Assembly: GCA_002900995.3 (NCBI GenBank)
Contig: CM035305.1
Span: 4,448,467-4,512,466 of the forward strand
Direction of reading: 5' to 3'
DNA length: 64,000 nt
From: Ganoderma boninense
Taxonomy: Eukaryota > Basidiomycota > Agaricomycetes > Polyporales > Polyporaceae
Each line of letters begins with the position of its first letter. The first letter of the stretch is position 1. The position numbers were made by a program, and so were the translations under genes. This document shows, in pieces, positions 1-10,622 of this stretch. The notes below the pieces were generated by a model that saw only the letters and a list, made by a program, of their open reading frames with translations, ran no database searches and was not told the DNA's origin.

Positions 1-554
1 GGGCCCTGCGCGGTGTACCCCTCCTCCCATGGTTGTGGTGCGAGGTGTGCTTCCGCCGCGGCAGAGACGACGACGGTGGGCAGATCGGGGACATCAGGAG
101 GGTCGTAGACTGAAGGCGGATCGACGACCCCGGACGAGCGCCATGTGTCGCGATACCTATTCCTATTCGCGATCGACTCGACGTCGTCTCCGGAGGAAAC
201 AGACTCGTGGGCTCGCGGATGGCCTTGATAGGTGTGGGAGCTCGAGGGACTGGAGGGGACGGTCGTCTGGGATCGGCCGTCCCAAGAGAAGGTGCGCATG
301 CTCGCGCCATCCACAAAGTAGGACGTCGCGGTCGCGGTGCTGTCCCGGAATTGGGTGTGGAGGATGGGCGAGGGTGGTGCGGAGGGTATTGCGCTGCCTG
401 AGAGAGCGGGTCGGGAAGGGGTTGCGAGAAGCTGGAGGTCGGCTGGTCGTTGGCTGGGGACTCTCCTTGACGACGCCCGCCGAATAAGGCTGCCCAGAGG
501 CGAGGAGTCGGTGAGGTTGGGGGTGCGAGGGCCCTCTGGCGAAAGCTCAGCCAT
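1..554 (-). CDS. N-terminal part of a Ser/Pro-rich hypothetical protein, cut by the left edge
   Basis: A minus-strand frame starting at the ATG at 554 stays open for about 184 codons and leaves the window at base 1, so only the N-terminal part is present. The residues are rich in Ser, Pro, Arg and Asp with no hydrophobic segment, which suggests an intrinsically disordered region. It begins MAELSPEGPRTPNL and later reads DDVESIANRNRYRDTW. The frame is also open upstream of the ATG for about 26 codons, back to a possible donor (GTGAGT, 628-623). The true start could therefore be the ATG at 691 in an upstream exon, but joining that donor to the nearest acceptor gives a different frame that is also open. 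No family is recognised. The MAELSP frame is preferred because its composition is balanced and acidic, unlike the arginine/proline-rich alternative. Confidence 0.5.
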   Translation of the reverse strand, partial: MAELSPEGPRTPNLTDSSPLGSLIRRASSRRVPSQRPADLQLLATPSRPALSGSAIPSAPPSPILHTQFRDSTATATSYFVDGASMRTFSWDGRSQTTVPSSPSSSHTYQGHPRAHESVSSGDDVESIANRNRYRDTWRSSGVVDPPSVYDPPDVPDLPTVVVSAAAEAHLAPQPWEEGYTAQG

Positions 555-877
555 GATGTAGGCTGGTGGAGGCGGAACGGAGGGCAATGGGGATGGTGGT
601 GCATGCGAGCAGGGCGCATTATACTCACTCGAGACTCGGCGAGAGCGGGTCGTCGCCAAGCAGATCCCGCGCCCGATACTGCCTGCCTCATATTGTGCGC
701 TTAACGACCTCCGGATCATACCCCATTCAAGGCCCATTCCCAAGAATGAATATTGCCTCTCAGTTCCCCATCCGCATAAATTAGCTACTTGTCGAACACA
801 AGCACGCAAGAGATGAGAGTACTCTCGAATTAAATGGGGATCTACAACTAAGGGGAAACGTGCTACGTCCGACGCGT

Positions 878-2452
878 CTAGAGGTACTTTTTCTTGCTCT
901 TGAGCTCCGCGTACGGGTCGGGCTTCGGCATTTTGCCAAACCGCGGCTCCTCCTTCTCTGCAGTGCAGGAAATCCGACTCCGTCAGCACATCGCCGCATT
1001 GCAAATGCAAAACGGACTTACTGAGCGTAAATTTGTAGATGTGAGACACGGTATCATCCCAAACCTCACGCCACATATGCGCTCCGCCTCCTCGGGCTCC
1101 ATCAAACCCGTACTGCACCGCAAAGGCACGGAAGTCAAAGCCAAGCCGGTCGGCCTCCGCGAAGACCGGAATATCAATGGGCTCGGATGCTGAGGCTTGC
1201 GGAAGAACCAACAGCACATAGCGGTGGTAGGGGCTGCCGCGCTGGGGATGAGGGGGGACGTATGGCGTGTGCGCCTGGAGAGGAACGGTGGGGGAAGGCG
1301 TCGATGCGGAAAGAGGAACATTGGGCCTGAACAGATGAGGTTAGGAACGAGAGAGCACGTGGTCATGGGTTCGGACACATACTGCATCCAATGGAGGTAC
1401 GTCGTGAACGACTGGCTTTCCGGGTGCGGGACGTCAAGGTCCACCATCAAAAGAGTGTACAGACGTGTATCCGTATGGAACACGCTCGTGTAGATCTCGG
1501 CGGTCTTCTCGTCTACACATCCATGAGTATTCTTCGAAGTTAAAGATGAAGACATAGCGAACCTGCTCCGGAACCAGGAAGATGCCTGGTTGAACTGGCT
1601 TGAGCTTACGCTTCACGCGCGTGCGGAGGTAGTTGTTCTTGGGAGGCGGCTCAAGGTACCGTATGCGCAAGTCCAGCGAGGGCTTCAGTTCCGGAAGCAT
1701 GTCAGGTACGACGTTCATCTGGTAAATACGCTCCATCTGGAAATAACGCATGAAGTTGAGACGATAAGTCTAGAAGAAGAATCTTACCAAGAGGTCCAAG
1801 TCGCCCTCTTCCCTCCACTTCTGCTCCACCAAGTGCCTATACACAGGCTGGCTCAAGTCCGCTGAGTACGCACAGTATGCGATTCAGCCAACATCTTCGC
1901 CTCCAAACCACACGAGGGAAGAAACTCACCCATGCCGTTCCTCGCCTTCCACCTCACCTCGGGCAAGTTGGCCGCGCTCTGGATCTCCAGTATCCTCACC
2001 TTCTCCTTCAACTCCTCCAGCGCCGTCACGTCCCTCTCGCCCTCAGGCTTTGCCTCCTCCGCCTTCACCCTCTCCCTCAGCTCCTCCAGTTCCTTGCGCA
2101 AAAACTGCGCGTCGCGCAGGATGTAGCGCAGCGCGTAGTCGTATGCCGGCTCGACGCCCTTCGCAATGGGCCTGTTCCACTCCCTCGGCCGCTCCAGCGA
2201 GATGTACGGACGACGCTTCGGCCACTCGCGCTGCTTGCCCCTGGGCTGTTCGGACTGCGTGGTAGCTTCTGTAGACTCCTCGGGCGCAGCCTCCTTCGCT
2301 GGCGGAGGGGTCGCGGGCTTCGCTGTCACCGGCGGAGGGGGAGGAGGTGCGCTGGCCTGCGCCTGAGAGGCAGACGCGGCTTCCAGAGTCGCATTGCCGC
2401 GTATGTGCGTCAGCCTAGGAGCATAGCGAGGTAAGCGGCGGAGAGCGAGCAT
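878..2452 (-). CDS. MRPL35: Mitochondrial large-subunit ribosomal protein mL38 (PEBP-like fold)
   Basis: This is a structural protein of the mitochondrial 54S/39S ribosomal subunit with a phosphatidylethanolamine-binding-protein-like domain. Six exons can be read: 2452-1930, 1861-1788, 1736-1563, 1512-1383, 1326-1022 and 957-878. The N-terminus (MLALRRLPRYAPRL) is Arg-rich and free of acidic residues, as expected of a mitochondrial targeting peptide. An Ala/Pro linker and a charged coiled-coil segment follow. The PEBP-like core has YTLLMVDLDVPHPE, then LHWMQ, GSPYHRYVLLVLPQ and a lysine-rich end KSKKKYL. The ATG at 2452 is preferred to one 18 codons upstream because it starts the targeting peptide. 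Exon 3 ends in phase 0 but exon 4 needs one more base to keep the conserved frame at its acceptor (near 1513), so one base appears to be missing. The identification rests on recognising the motif series and is fairly sure. Confidence 0.85.
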
Positions 2453-2830
2453 GACCGGCGAGAGACACCTTGGACGAGCGTCGGGACCAGGCGCGTCGGA
2501 GTCCATGGAAATTCAGGACGCGCGCCTCTTCTGGTGCATGTCTACATTTGGCAATCGTAGTCATTCGCGGTCGCCGCCGCGACCATAGGGAGGTCTGCCA
2601 CCGGATTGCAATGATGGCACAAGCTGCGATAAAACCACTACTATCTGCTGCAATGTGATTTTTTAAGTGTCTATTTATGAGCAACTAAAATCAAGTCTTC
2701 GGCATCGCAGAACCCTGTTCGTCTCGACCAGCGTGCCAAATCAGTGCCGAGTCTCCAAGGTTTATACTTCCTTGTGTATCACTGGCTATGTCGCGTGTAG
2801 GCAAGGTTTAATGGTCTGAAGGATGCCTTA

Positions 2831-3993
2831 TTACACCTCCGCCCACATACGGTCCGTTTCTCTCCGATCCGTCCGCCTCTCCCTCAACTCGTCCGCCGTC
2901 GACAGAAAGCAATGGAAGTAGTCTTCCTTGGGCGACCACATGTAGATGACCTCCCGCACATGCGCCATGTCCCTCAGCACTGCCTCCCCGAACTGCTGTA
3001 TGGCGGAACGATCGTCGTAGCGCGTACGGAGCGGACCCCAAATGAGCGTCTCCAGGGCTGGGGGCAGTTTGGCCTTCTTGCGTTCGTCGACGCCATATTT
3101 ACCATTCTCACCCGAGCCTTGCGAGGGGTCGCCCTGAGAGACAGTGAATATGCACAATCAGGATAATGACGAGACCTGCTGATAAAATGGCAGCATACCA
3201 GAATTAGAGGCAAAGGCTTGTCGTCGATGTGAAGGAACTTGAGGCGCGGACATCCCTCCCAACGGTATTCACGAGGAGTAGGATAATGATAATTCGATTT
3301 TGGTAAAACTCCAAGGGAGTGGTAGAAGTCGACTCGGAGGCTGATGAGCTGCGCACCGAAAATGCGGACAACGTCGCGGATGACGTCCCAGTCTGAGTCG
3401 TCCTCCACCACATGGAGACGGGTGATGTTCCTGGGGTTTTTGATCGGAGCCATGATCAGATGGTTACATGCCAGCGTATGGAGGTTCGGTAACTCCAAGG
3501 ATTCAAAGAGAACGGGTTCGGGTGCTCCCGCCCGACGAGGCCACTCTGGGTCCACGAGGTGCACTTCCTCGAGCTGCGGATTGGCGCGTAGGAACTCCAC
3601 GAATTTGGAATGCAGTCGTAGAAGGCCACCTTGAAGGCGTTTAACGGAGAGCTTTCTTCCAGCAACGAGCATAGGAAGGAGGGGGGGACGGTAGGGATGG
3701 GATATATCCGTCGCTTCCACCTCGAGTGTGACGAGGCCGGTGAGCTTCTCCAACATTTCCCCCACTAACTGAAGGCAGTTGTAACTGTGGGGCTGGTGCA
3801 TCCAGGGTATGAGCAGGAGGATGCTTCGGACTGCTTGGGCACGACGCGGCACAGAGGTCGAAAAAGCGATCTTGAGTTTGAAAGCTCGTGAGAGGTTTGT
3901 AATGCGGATATCGCGATACAGAGCCAATTCAGCTTGTTCGACGAGTGCGGGATGAATCGTGACGGCAGACACGACGCTCTTCACCATATCCAC
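2831..3993 (-). CDS. Leucine-rich F-box-like hypothetical protein
   Basis: A long minus-strand exon (3993 to about 3196) and a short last exon (about 3135 to 2831) are separated by an intron of about 60 nt that ends CTCTCAG. The protein is about 365 residues. It has regularly spaced Leu-rich strands (LTGLVTLEVEATDI, LEEVHLVDPEWP, LPNLHTLACNHL, CPRLKFLHIDDKPL), the layout of the degenerate LRR half of basidiomycete F-box proteins. No clear F-box helix is visible at the N-terminus (MDMVKSVVSAVTIHP), so the F-box may be lost, divergent or in an unseen upstream exon. The last exon reads LETLIWGPLRTRYDD and is rich in charged residues. Such proteins are normally substrate receptors of SCF ubiquitin ligases, but that role is inference here. 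The neighbours give no functional clue. Confidence 0.65.
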
Positions 3994-5247
3994 GGAGGAA
4001 CATGAAGATTAACCGCCAGAGCTCGAGGGGGAAAGGGTTCCAAGCGGCAGTAGTGCGAACGGAGTTGGGTGGCATAGCTGGTAGAACAAGTAAGGTATAC
4101 AATCAACGGATAACGACAATACTCCCTGATGAGAACCAGAGTACTTGAGTGACCATGCACGTTGCAGCAGCCGAGCTGGTGAGGACAAACAAGCACACAC
4201 ATGGTGACAACGCAGGCGCTCATTGAAAGTGCTGGCTTGGCGCCGGCAAAAGGACCCCCCAGCTGGTAAGCAAGGACATACTTGATGCCAACTTGCTGCA
4301 GTGAGATGCACGCCGTATCAAGTTCTGGCTATAGATTTTAGGGAGGCTAGGTAAGGGATCAGTCATACCATGGCCGTGCCATTTACGAAGGCTCTTTGTT
4401 TAGGTGGCCACTGTCACAGCCGCCGACTGTATGTACTACTCTGTTGATTTAGCTGCCAAGCCATGCCATCCCCCCATCCAAGAGTGTCAAAGGAACCATC
4501 CTGGACCCGACGTCATGAGCTTTGACGAAGTTTCCCACCGAGTGCACGCCGTCGATTGCAGCATCTCGCCGTGTCACACTGTGTTCGCGATCCCTATCTT
4601 TGCTCAACTTCATCATCCGATAGGGCGACTGCTGCGTTCATCATTCCAGGTTCAAATGTACTTCATAACTATCTCCTCTTCGCTACTTCTCTTGCGGCTG
4701 TTGTGGACGAAAGCAGTTGAAAGCAGCTGTCTGGTGAGTGAGAATTGCGTCATGACCATCTGATGGATATCGTTGAAGTGGAAGTAGCCTCGAGGCACCA
4801 TAACCTCTACGTTTGTCAATTATTGCATTATTGGTCAGCCATGCTGGAGTCACGGCCGCCCATTTCGGCTGCCTTCGAAGTCCAAACTCATCATCTGGAA
4901 CATTCATCGGAACGTGAGGCATTCCGTGTCTGGCCCAGAACCTAGGATCGCATGACCTGAGCTTTGCTACTCCGAGAGCAAGGGCGAGAAGAGGCGACAA
5001 GACTTGATATCCATAAGGGCACGTCCGCAGTGCTAGGCCGCCTACTACACGAACGAACAAACTACTACTGGTGGCGTCTTTCGACGACGCCGGGCTAAGG
5101 TGGAGCCGTGTCTGCACCGCCGGTGTTCAAGGATTTTGAGATGTACGTCGCCCGAACGGCCTGCGTCTGTGGTGGCTTACCGGTGCTAGAGTACAGGTGC
5201 CGCCCCGTGCTCGTCAACAACTCGTTCGGAGTCTGATGATATGACAA
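3994..5247. other. Intergenic stretch with no supported gene
   Basis: Short open frames occur on both strands, but none shows a recognisable domain, a consistent exon chain or a convincing start. It ends where the 1.8-kb repeat begins. Confidence 0.6.
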
Positions 5248-7035
5248 GGTGCCACCCGCAGCGACATCCCACGAACCGCACGCCGTTGATTATCGCAGTC
5301 ACCATCGAGGAAGGAGGCTAGTTTCGAGGGTTGCCATTGCGAAAGCTGGGATTGAATTGCTGACTATTCTGGATGGGCGCAGGTCCCTCGAGTCAGTGTT
5401 CCCCTCGGCTCAGCCGCGAGAACAAGGTAAAGAGACGAATTCGGACGGGAACAGCCATGGCGAGCCTGGAGGCTGGCACAAAACAAACATCGGACAGCGC
5501 CCGGCACAGAGCGCCCTTCACAGTATAAAGTCAGGCCCCCCCCGCGCACTCTCCCTTTCCCCAGAACCAACACCACCACCACCTCCTAAGCTCCTAAGCT
5601 TCAACAACGATCAACGTTCAACAACCATGCGCTCATGACTATGACCATGCCGACCCCACCCTTCCCCCCCTCGGAGGCCTGAATCCTCAGGCCTCCTGGT
5701 CGCACCCCCTGCGGGTGCGGCCAACCGACCTCGGTACGCTTCGCCTTCGGTCCGACTCATCTCCCATCCTGACCACCGCGCAGCGTCGGACACTGGTGCG
5801 CTCGATCCACTCGGTGAGTACCTCGTCCTCCATCCCTCCTCGCTCGCCACACGCTGACTGTGGCGTTCGTCCAGGTCGAGGCGTCGCCATCCCGGGCAAC
5901 GACGGTCAATAGTCCGTTCGCCCTGGCGGCCGCACCCGAAACGTAGGGTGCGGCTGCCTGCACGGGCTGGAACGGGCGAAGGGCCTAGGCGTCGGTGCTC
6001 CGCCGCAGGGCTATCGCGCAACGTGCATCCGAGGTGCACCGCGACCTGCGTAAGCCGGGGTGCGACCGGGACGAGTACCTGTTCACCGTCGCTTATGGGG
6101 GACGGGGGACGGGGAAAGCACGGACGCCGAACCTGGAACGCGACTTGTCAGTCGTGGGTAGACGACGTACGCGCCCCTGCGGCCCCGCCTTCGACTCGCT
6201 CGGAGGTGAGGGGGACGTGGGCGGCGTCGCGTCGTCAGCGGAGAGCCTGCATCCAATGGTATGTCGATCCTTCCTCTTTCTCCGCCACGGCCGTTGTTCT
6301 GACACGGTTTAGTCTTCCAGGCTCTCCGGCGCGCGCGCTCTTTGGACGCCGCGCCGTGTCGACCCGGGGTGGACAAGGTGCCGCTGCTCAGGTGGCGCGT
6401 CCGCCCAATTGAGGGCGGACTAGACGGTAGCCCCTCGCCAGCGCTCGCGGCCGCACCCCAGCGACACTCGCCTTCCCCTCTCCCCGGGCACAACTCCAGA
6501 CGGAGGCGAGTGGGTGGACAAGGTGCCTCTGCTCAGGTGGCGCGTCCGCCCTAGCTGGCGGACTAGACGGTAGCCCCTCGCCAGTGCTCGCGGCCGCACC
6601 CCATCGACGTCCTCCCTGGGCACATCTCCGGAAGGAGGCGAGTTCTTGTATGATATTTGATCCGCTGATTGTGTAGTGTGTGATTGCGTGTGAATGTCGA
6701 CCTCTGTCTGGGCTTGCACGTCCGCAATGTCCCTGCAGTTCGAAGTGAGTCCTTCCCTGTCCTTCTTTACGTCTTGCATCGATGCTGACCAGTTGTCGTA
6801 GATGCAGGCGCCGAGGCTTCAAGCGTCAAGACCCTCGGCGGATCCTCGCGTCCGCGCGTGGATGGGCAGCCAACGTGGCAAAATAATGTGGTGTCGACTA
6901 GCCCCCGACTCAAGACGCCACCCCGAGGTACGGTCGACTGTCGCCCTCCGCGCGAGGGCGCGGTCGTTCCTGGTGCAGGCCTCTTCGTGGCCCTCGGGAC
7001 TAGTACCTGCTTCGGCGGGGAAGCTAACGTGCACC
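5248..7035 (+). repeat. 1.8-kb dispersed repeat, copy 1
   Basis: The same sequence occurs inverted at 26574-28391. The left boundary is sharp: both copies start at GGTGCCACCCGCAGCGACAT and the flanks differ. Similarity fades just after GTGCACC (7029-7035). Inside are a TATA box (TATAAAG, 5524-5530), a short pyrimidine-rich leader, and an ATG cluster near 5626-5646. Further in are intron-like borders: GTGAGT near 5814 with an acceptor near 5875, GTATGTCG near 6258 with CTTCCAG near 6318, and GTGAGTCC near 6746 with CGTAG near 6802. This looks like a spliced RNA polymerase II unit. However, no reading frame is conserved between the copies without indels, and no transposase, reverse transcriptase or terminal repeat was recognised. 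It could be a noncoding gene family, a non-autonomous mobile element or a long solo LTR. Confidence 0.75.
6371..6643 (+). repeat. Two tandem units inside repeat copy 1, each with a hairpin
   Basis: The first unit (6371-6515) and second unit (6516-6643) both start GGACAAGGTGCC and both contain GACTAGACGGTAGCCCCTCG and GCTCGCGGCCGCACCCC. Each has a GC-rich hairpin: 6399-6420 with stem GTCCGCCC/GGGCGGAC, and 6544-6563 with stem GTCCGCC/GGCGGAC. The same tandem pair is present in the inverted copy. Confidence 0.8.
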
Positions 7036-7743
7036 AAAATCACCGGTTTCTTAGGTAGTCGTTGTACCTTCGTAGTGTTAGAAATCATGCTTTCATGTTG
7101 CGATCCTGTCGTTGACCACTGCATTGCGTGCACGTGCAAGGAGTGGCTTGATGTCTGGCTGGTCACTCTCCAGGGAGGGTGGCGTGAATGAGTGAACAAC
7201 GCTGGAACGGAATATGATGCAATGCTTCGGGTTGTGTTTCAAACGTCGTTGTTGGACATTCTACTGACGCGGGTAACTGGATTCGTAATAGACAGTTACA
7301 TTTGTAACGGTGTATCTTTGTGGCGTTATAAATTACTGTGTCTTGTGTACATGAACAGTTGGTTTATAGGCTAGACGCATAAAAGTATGTACTCGTTCCT
7401 TGTCATCCTGACCGAGAGAGAGCGACACTGCAGCAGAGAAATGGCGTGATCACCCAACGTGGCTATGCTCCCCATTTCATTAATCATTGCCGAGCTGGTG
7501 AAACTCCCCTCTCCGACGGAGCATCAAGAAGACGGCGGTCGTGATAGAGGTGATTATGCCGTACAGTACGTTTCGGGGACCAGCTTTGGCTCGCGAGCCC
7601 TCGATCAGAAGGCTGAGCAGAAAAGTGGCTGCGCCGACTCAGAACTTCTGGCTTGAAAGCCGACGACGGACCCTCGGCTGCAGGAATCAAATACTGGTCG
7701 TACATCGTTCGAAGGCAAATACTCGTGGACGGGTGAAAAGCGT

Positions 7744-9037
7744 CTACATCGGCTCTGGATCCGTCCCTTGGTTGGACCACAACACGTAGATCGTCACCAT
7801 CATGGGCAGTATCCATGGGAGGAGAGCACCAGCCGCGATGAGGAGCACTCTGGGGAGGAGGCCGCTCCGCGCCGTCGTGCGCGAGTTGGAGATCAGTGCT
7901 CTCACCACCAGGGCGGCGTAGACGAATAGGCCATCCTAGCATGACAGGTCGGTAAGCAGGACAATTCAATGGCGAGACGGATGCTATTGAAATTTTACTC
8001 ACGGTGAAGGATGTGAGCGCGAGAAGGAGGGGCGACTCAAACAGCGCGCTCGCGGAATTGACTTGCAGGAGCTTTGTGATGTTGTAGGAAGGAGGGCCGC
8101 CACTGGGCGCGCCGCAGCGAACGCGAAGACGTGCCGTTTGCACTTTGGGATCGGGAAGGAGGCTGAGAGGAGCGTCGTCGTCAGCGCGAGTGCTGTGGGG
8201 ACTGCAAAGATTCGTGCGTCGGGTGGTCAGTCTCGGAGCTCTGCGTATGACGAATGGGTCGTTCCCTACTTCTGTTCATAAGCCGCACGAAGTACGACAG
8301 CACTGCGTCGAGAGGAGGCAAGGCGATTCCGCCGGTGTCAGTCTCCCACGATAATGCCGTCGCCGCATAGCCAATGCTGATCCCAGACCCGATCTGTCCA
8401 GCAACGAGGCCGAACGTGAAGAGCGAGATGCGACGGAGGTGCGGTCTAAGGCCCTGTGATAGGTGGGATGCAGATGCAGACGGAGCGGCGACTGGCAAGC
8501 CCTCAGTTTCCTCTAGATCCGTGAGCTCCATGTCCTCATGGAGTGGAACATTCTCGCCGGATTCAAGACTGGGAGGAGCGTCGGGGTCGGCCGTACTCCG
8601 GGATATCAGGCGTTCCGCGACGACCATGACCAGGATGCCGGCGATGTGGCAGAGGCTCGCTGGGGTCAGAGAAGATGGGTAGCACACTTACTCCTGCACT
8701 GGGGAATGCAGTCGCCGTTCCTACGAAGACGCTGCATGTAGGGATCAAGGAATGCAGTGCGGGTGTCTCGATCAACGTTCAGTCCTGGGGCTGCGAGTCG
8801 TCAAATTCAACATACCTACTGACGAAGCGGGCAAGGCCTGCAGCGAAGAGCCGCCCGATCCCGAATGCGGTCAAGCATGACAGAACTGTTTCTGCACCGG
8901 TGAATCAGTTTGAGTGCCCGGAGGACAAGCGAGGCGAGACATTGCTTACGGGAGGATATAAAGAGCGGGAGCAGCCCCGTCGCGAATGTGATGACCCCAT
9001 ACGAGACCCATTCGGCCAGAACTGAAGGAAGACCCAT
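7744..9037 (-). CDS. Multi-pass membrane protein of unknown function, paralogue A
   Basis: Five exons on the minus strand run from ATG at 9037 to TAG at 7744-7746. The exon and intron layout matches the paralogue at 24953-26232. The N-terminus is MGLPSVLAEWVSYGVITFAT, a first membrane segment. Later hydrophobic segments include HIAGILVMVVAERL, FTFGLVAGQIGSGISIGYAA, HVFAFAAARPVAALL and VLLIAAGALLPWILPMMV. About seven to nine membrane spans are likely, with a polar acidic loop (LESGENVPLHEDMELTD) in the middle. The last exon conserves ARSGLL before the final span. Near 8092 one base appears to be missing relative to the paralogue (ALL then SYNIT). By eye the two proteins are roughly half identical. 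The family and substrate are unknown. Confidence 0.75.
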
Positions 9038-10480
9038 GACATTCGATTGTGGGAAAAGTCAGCACCAGATTGGCTGAGTAGGCTTGGGTCGAGCAACGGG
9101 GAACGACCGGGGTGGGCGAGACGTGGGGGGCAAAGTTGGATGAGAGTCACGGAGCAAAACGTAAACGGTACCGGCGGGGGCGACCTGCACTAGCATCGAT
9201 TCCCCACACGCGCGCAGGCAGCGCGCTCCTGCTCGGGTCGACGCCTAATGTGAAAATGATATGATTTTGAGGTGCTGGCACAGGTAAGGTCAAACGGCAA
9301 ACATTGAACATGGGAATGTGGCGGTGTTGCTAAAGCAGTGAGCCGCGCTTAATGAGCGCTTAACGCATTCCCACTGGCCGCCGTGTGTACCCTTGTCTAG
9401 CGCATTCCCTGGAGAATGCAGAAGTACTTAGAAGACGGGATGTTAAGAAGTTGGAAGACGCACTACGTGGCCCAATCGTTGCAAACCGCATGGACAGGAA
9501 GGACACCGCCCGTATATGCAGCCGCGCGACTAAATCGCACTTCCGGGCAACCCGGAGGGTATATGGGGCCAGCTTTGACAGCCAGGCCCGGCGAGATCTT
9601 GGCGAGCGGATTGAAGACAGCTTGAGGTGCGGCAATGCATCGACTCTTGATCGGATCCTAATCATCCCAGATATCACGCCCCTACTTACTTCGAATCTAG
9701 AGTCCTAGCACTGGTGTACTTGATCGGGAGGCACATGCTTCTCGTTCGTCACCGGAAGCAGCGCTGAAATAAGTATGGAAGCATCACTTCAATAGGTCTT
9801 TGACCGGCTACGTAGAGGCGGACGATGGGGCCGAGGGAAGGGTGGTCAATCATCCTGTATGTACGCTGGGCGTCATCGAAAGAACATCTGACTAGATGAC
9901 TTGACTGCAGGGTACGACGGCTTACTTGCGGAAAACCCTCTTGAGAAAATGCGATGGTAATCTTCAGATCCATCCGATGCGTATCGCGCGGTGGTATACA
10001 ATCCGGTCCGAAGTGTCTTGTAGGATCCGTTGAACCCAGACTCGGGGTCGTGTTCACCGGGCAAATTCGACACAGGTAGTCGAATCGCTCCTCCTCCTTG
10101 TTGTGGGCTGGTGACGGATAGGCGCAGCGAGGCCGAGACTCGTCGAATACATCGCCGAGTTGGCCAAGAGTCGACAGTGTGATTGTAAAATGTGACGTGT
10201 CCAACACTGCTCGTGACCAGTCGCCCTCCCGTAGTCAGGCCATGCCTGCCGCAGTGCGATTTGGGAGCATTCGAGAGGAGTCGAAGGTTGTCGTTCCTAG
10301 GTAGGGATCGTGTCTGAACGAAGGTACTTTAAGCTTAGCAGCTGAAGCCTGAATGAGAGTCAAATCAGTATTCAAATATTCAACTTTCAAGTCCGCTCGG
10401 GGAGGCCATTTGAAAATGAAAGCGGGGATGTTGTGAGCGCTTGTATCACGTGCAAGACGCGACGAAGAATGGTCGCGCGA
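9038..10480. other. Intergenic region upstream of TOP2, one doubtful open frame
   Basis: The only sizeable frame is minus 10207-9749, about 150 codons. It starts at a GTG rather than an ATG and shows no known motif. It may be noise or a fragment of an old gene. Nothing else is supported. Confidence 0.45.
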
Positions 10481-10486
10481 CGCGTT
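10481..10486 (+). promoter_or_regulatory. MluI cell-cycle box (ACGCGT) upstream of TOP2
   Basis: ACGCGT lies 137 nt before the TOP2 start codon. Two more copies sit in the first TOP2 intron (10933-10938 and 10943-10948). In yeasts this is the binding site of MBF, which drives G1/S genes. A CACGTG box lies just upstream near 10448. Regulation of this gene by MBF is inference. Confidence 0.45.
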
Positions 10487-10622
10487 AGCGACCGGACACG
10501 AACCATCACCGCTCCAGCCACCTCCACTCCGACCTCCACCTGCTACAGCTTCCAGAAACGTCTCGGAGCTGCGTTCTGCACGACATACTCATACTTCACG
10601 ACTCTTGACGACCTGAGGCAAC

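Noticed and set aside
5248..7035. Repeat as an LTR retrotransposon
   Set aside because: No gag-pol between copies, no TG...CA termini or target duplication that I could define, and the copies are inverted to each other.
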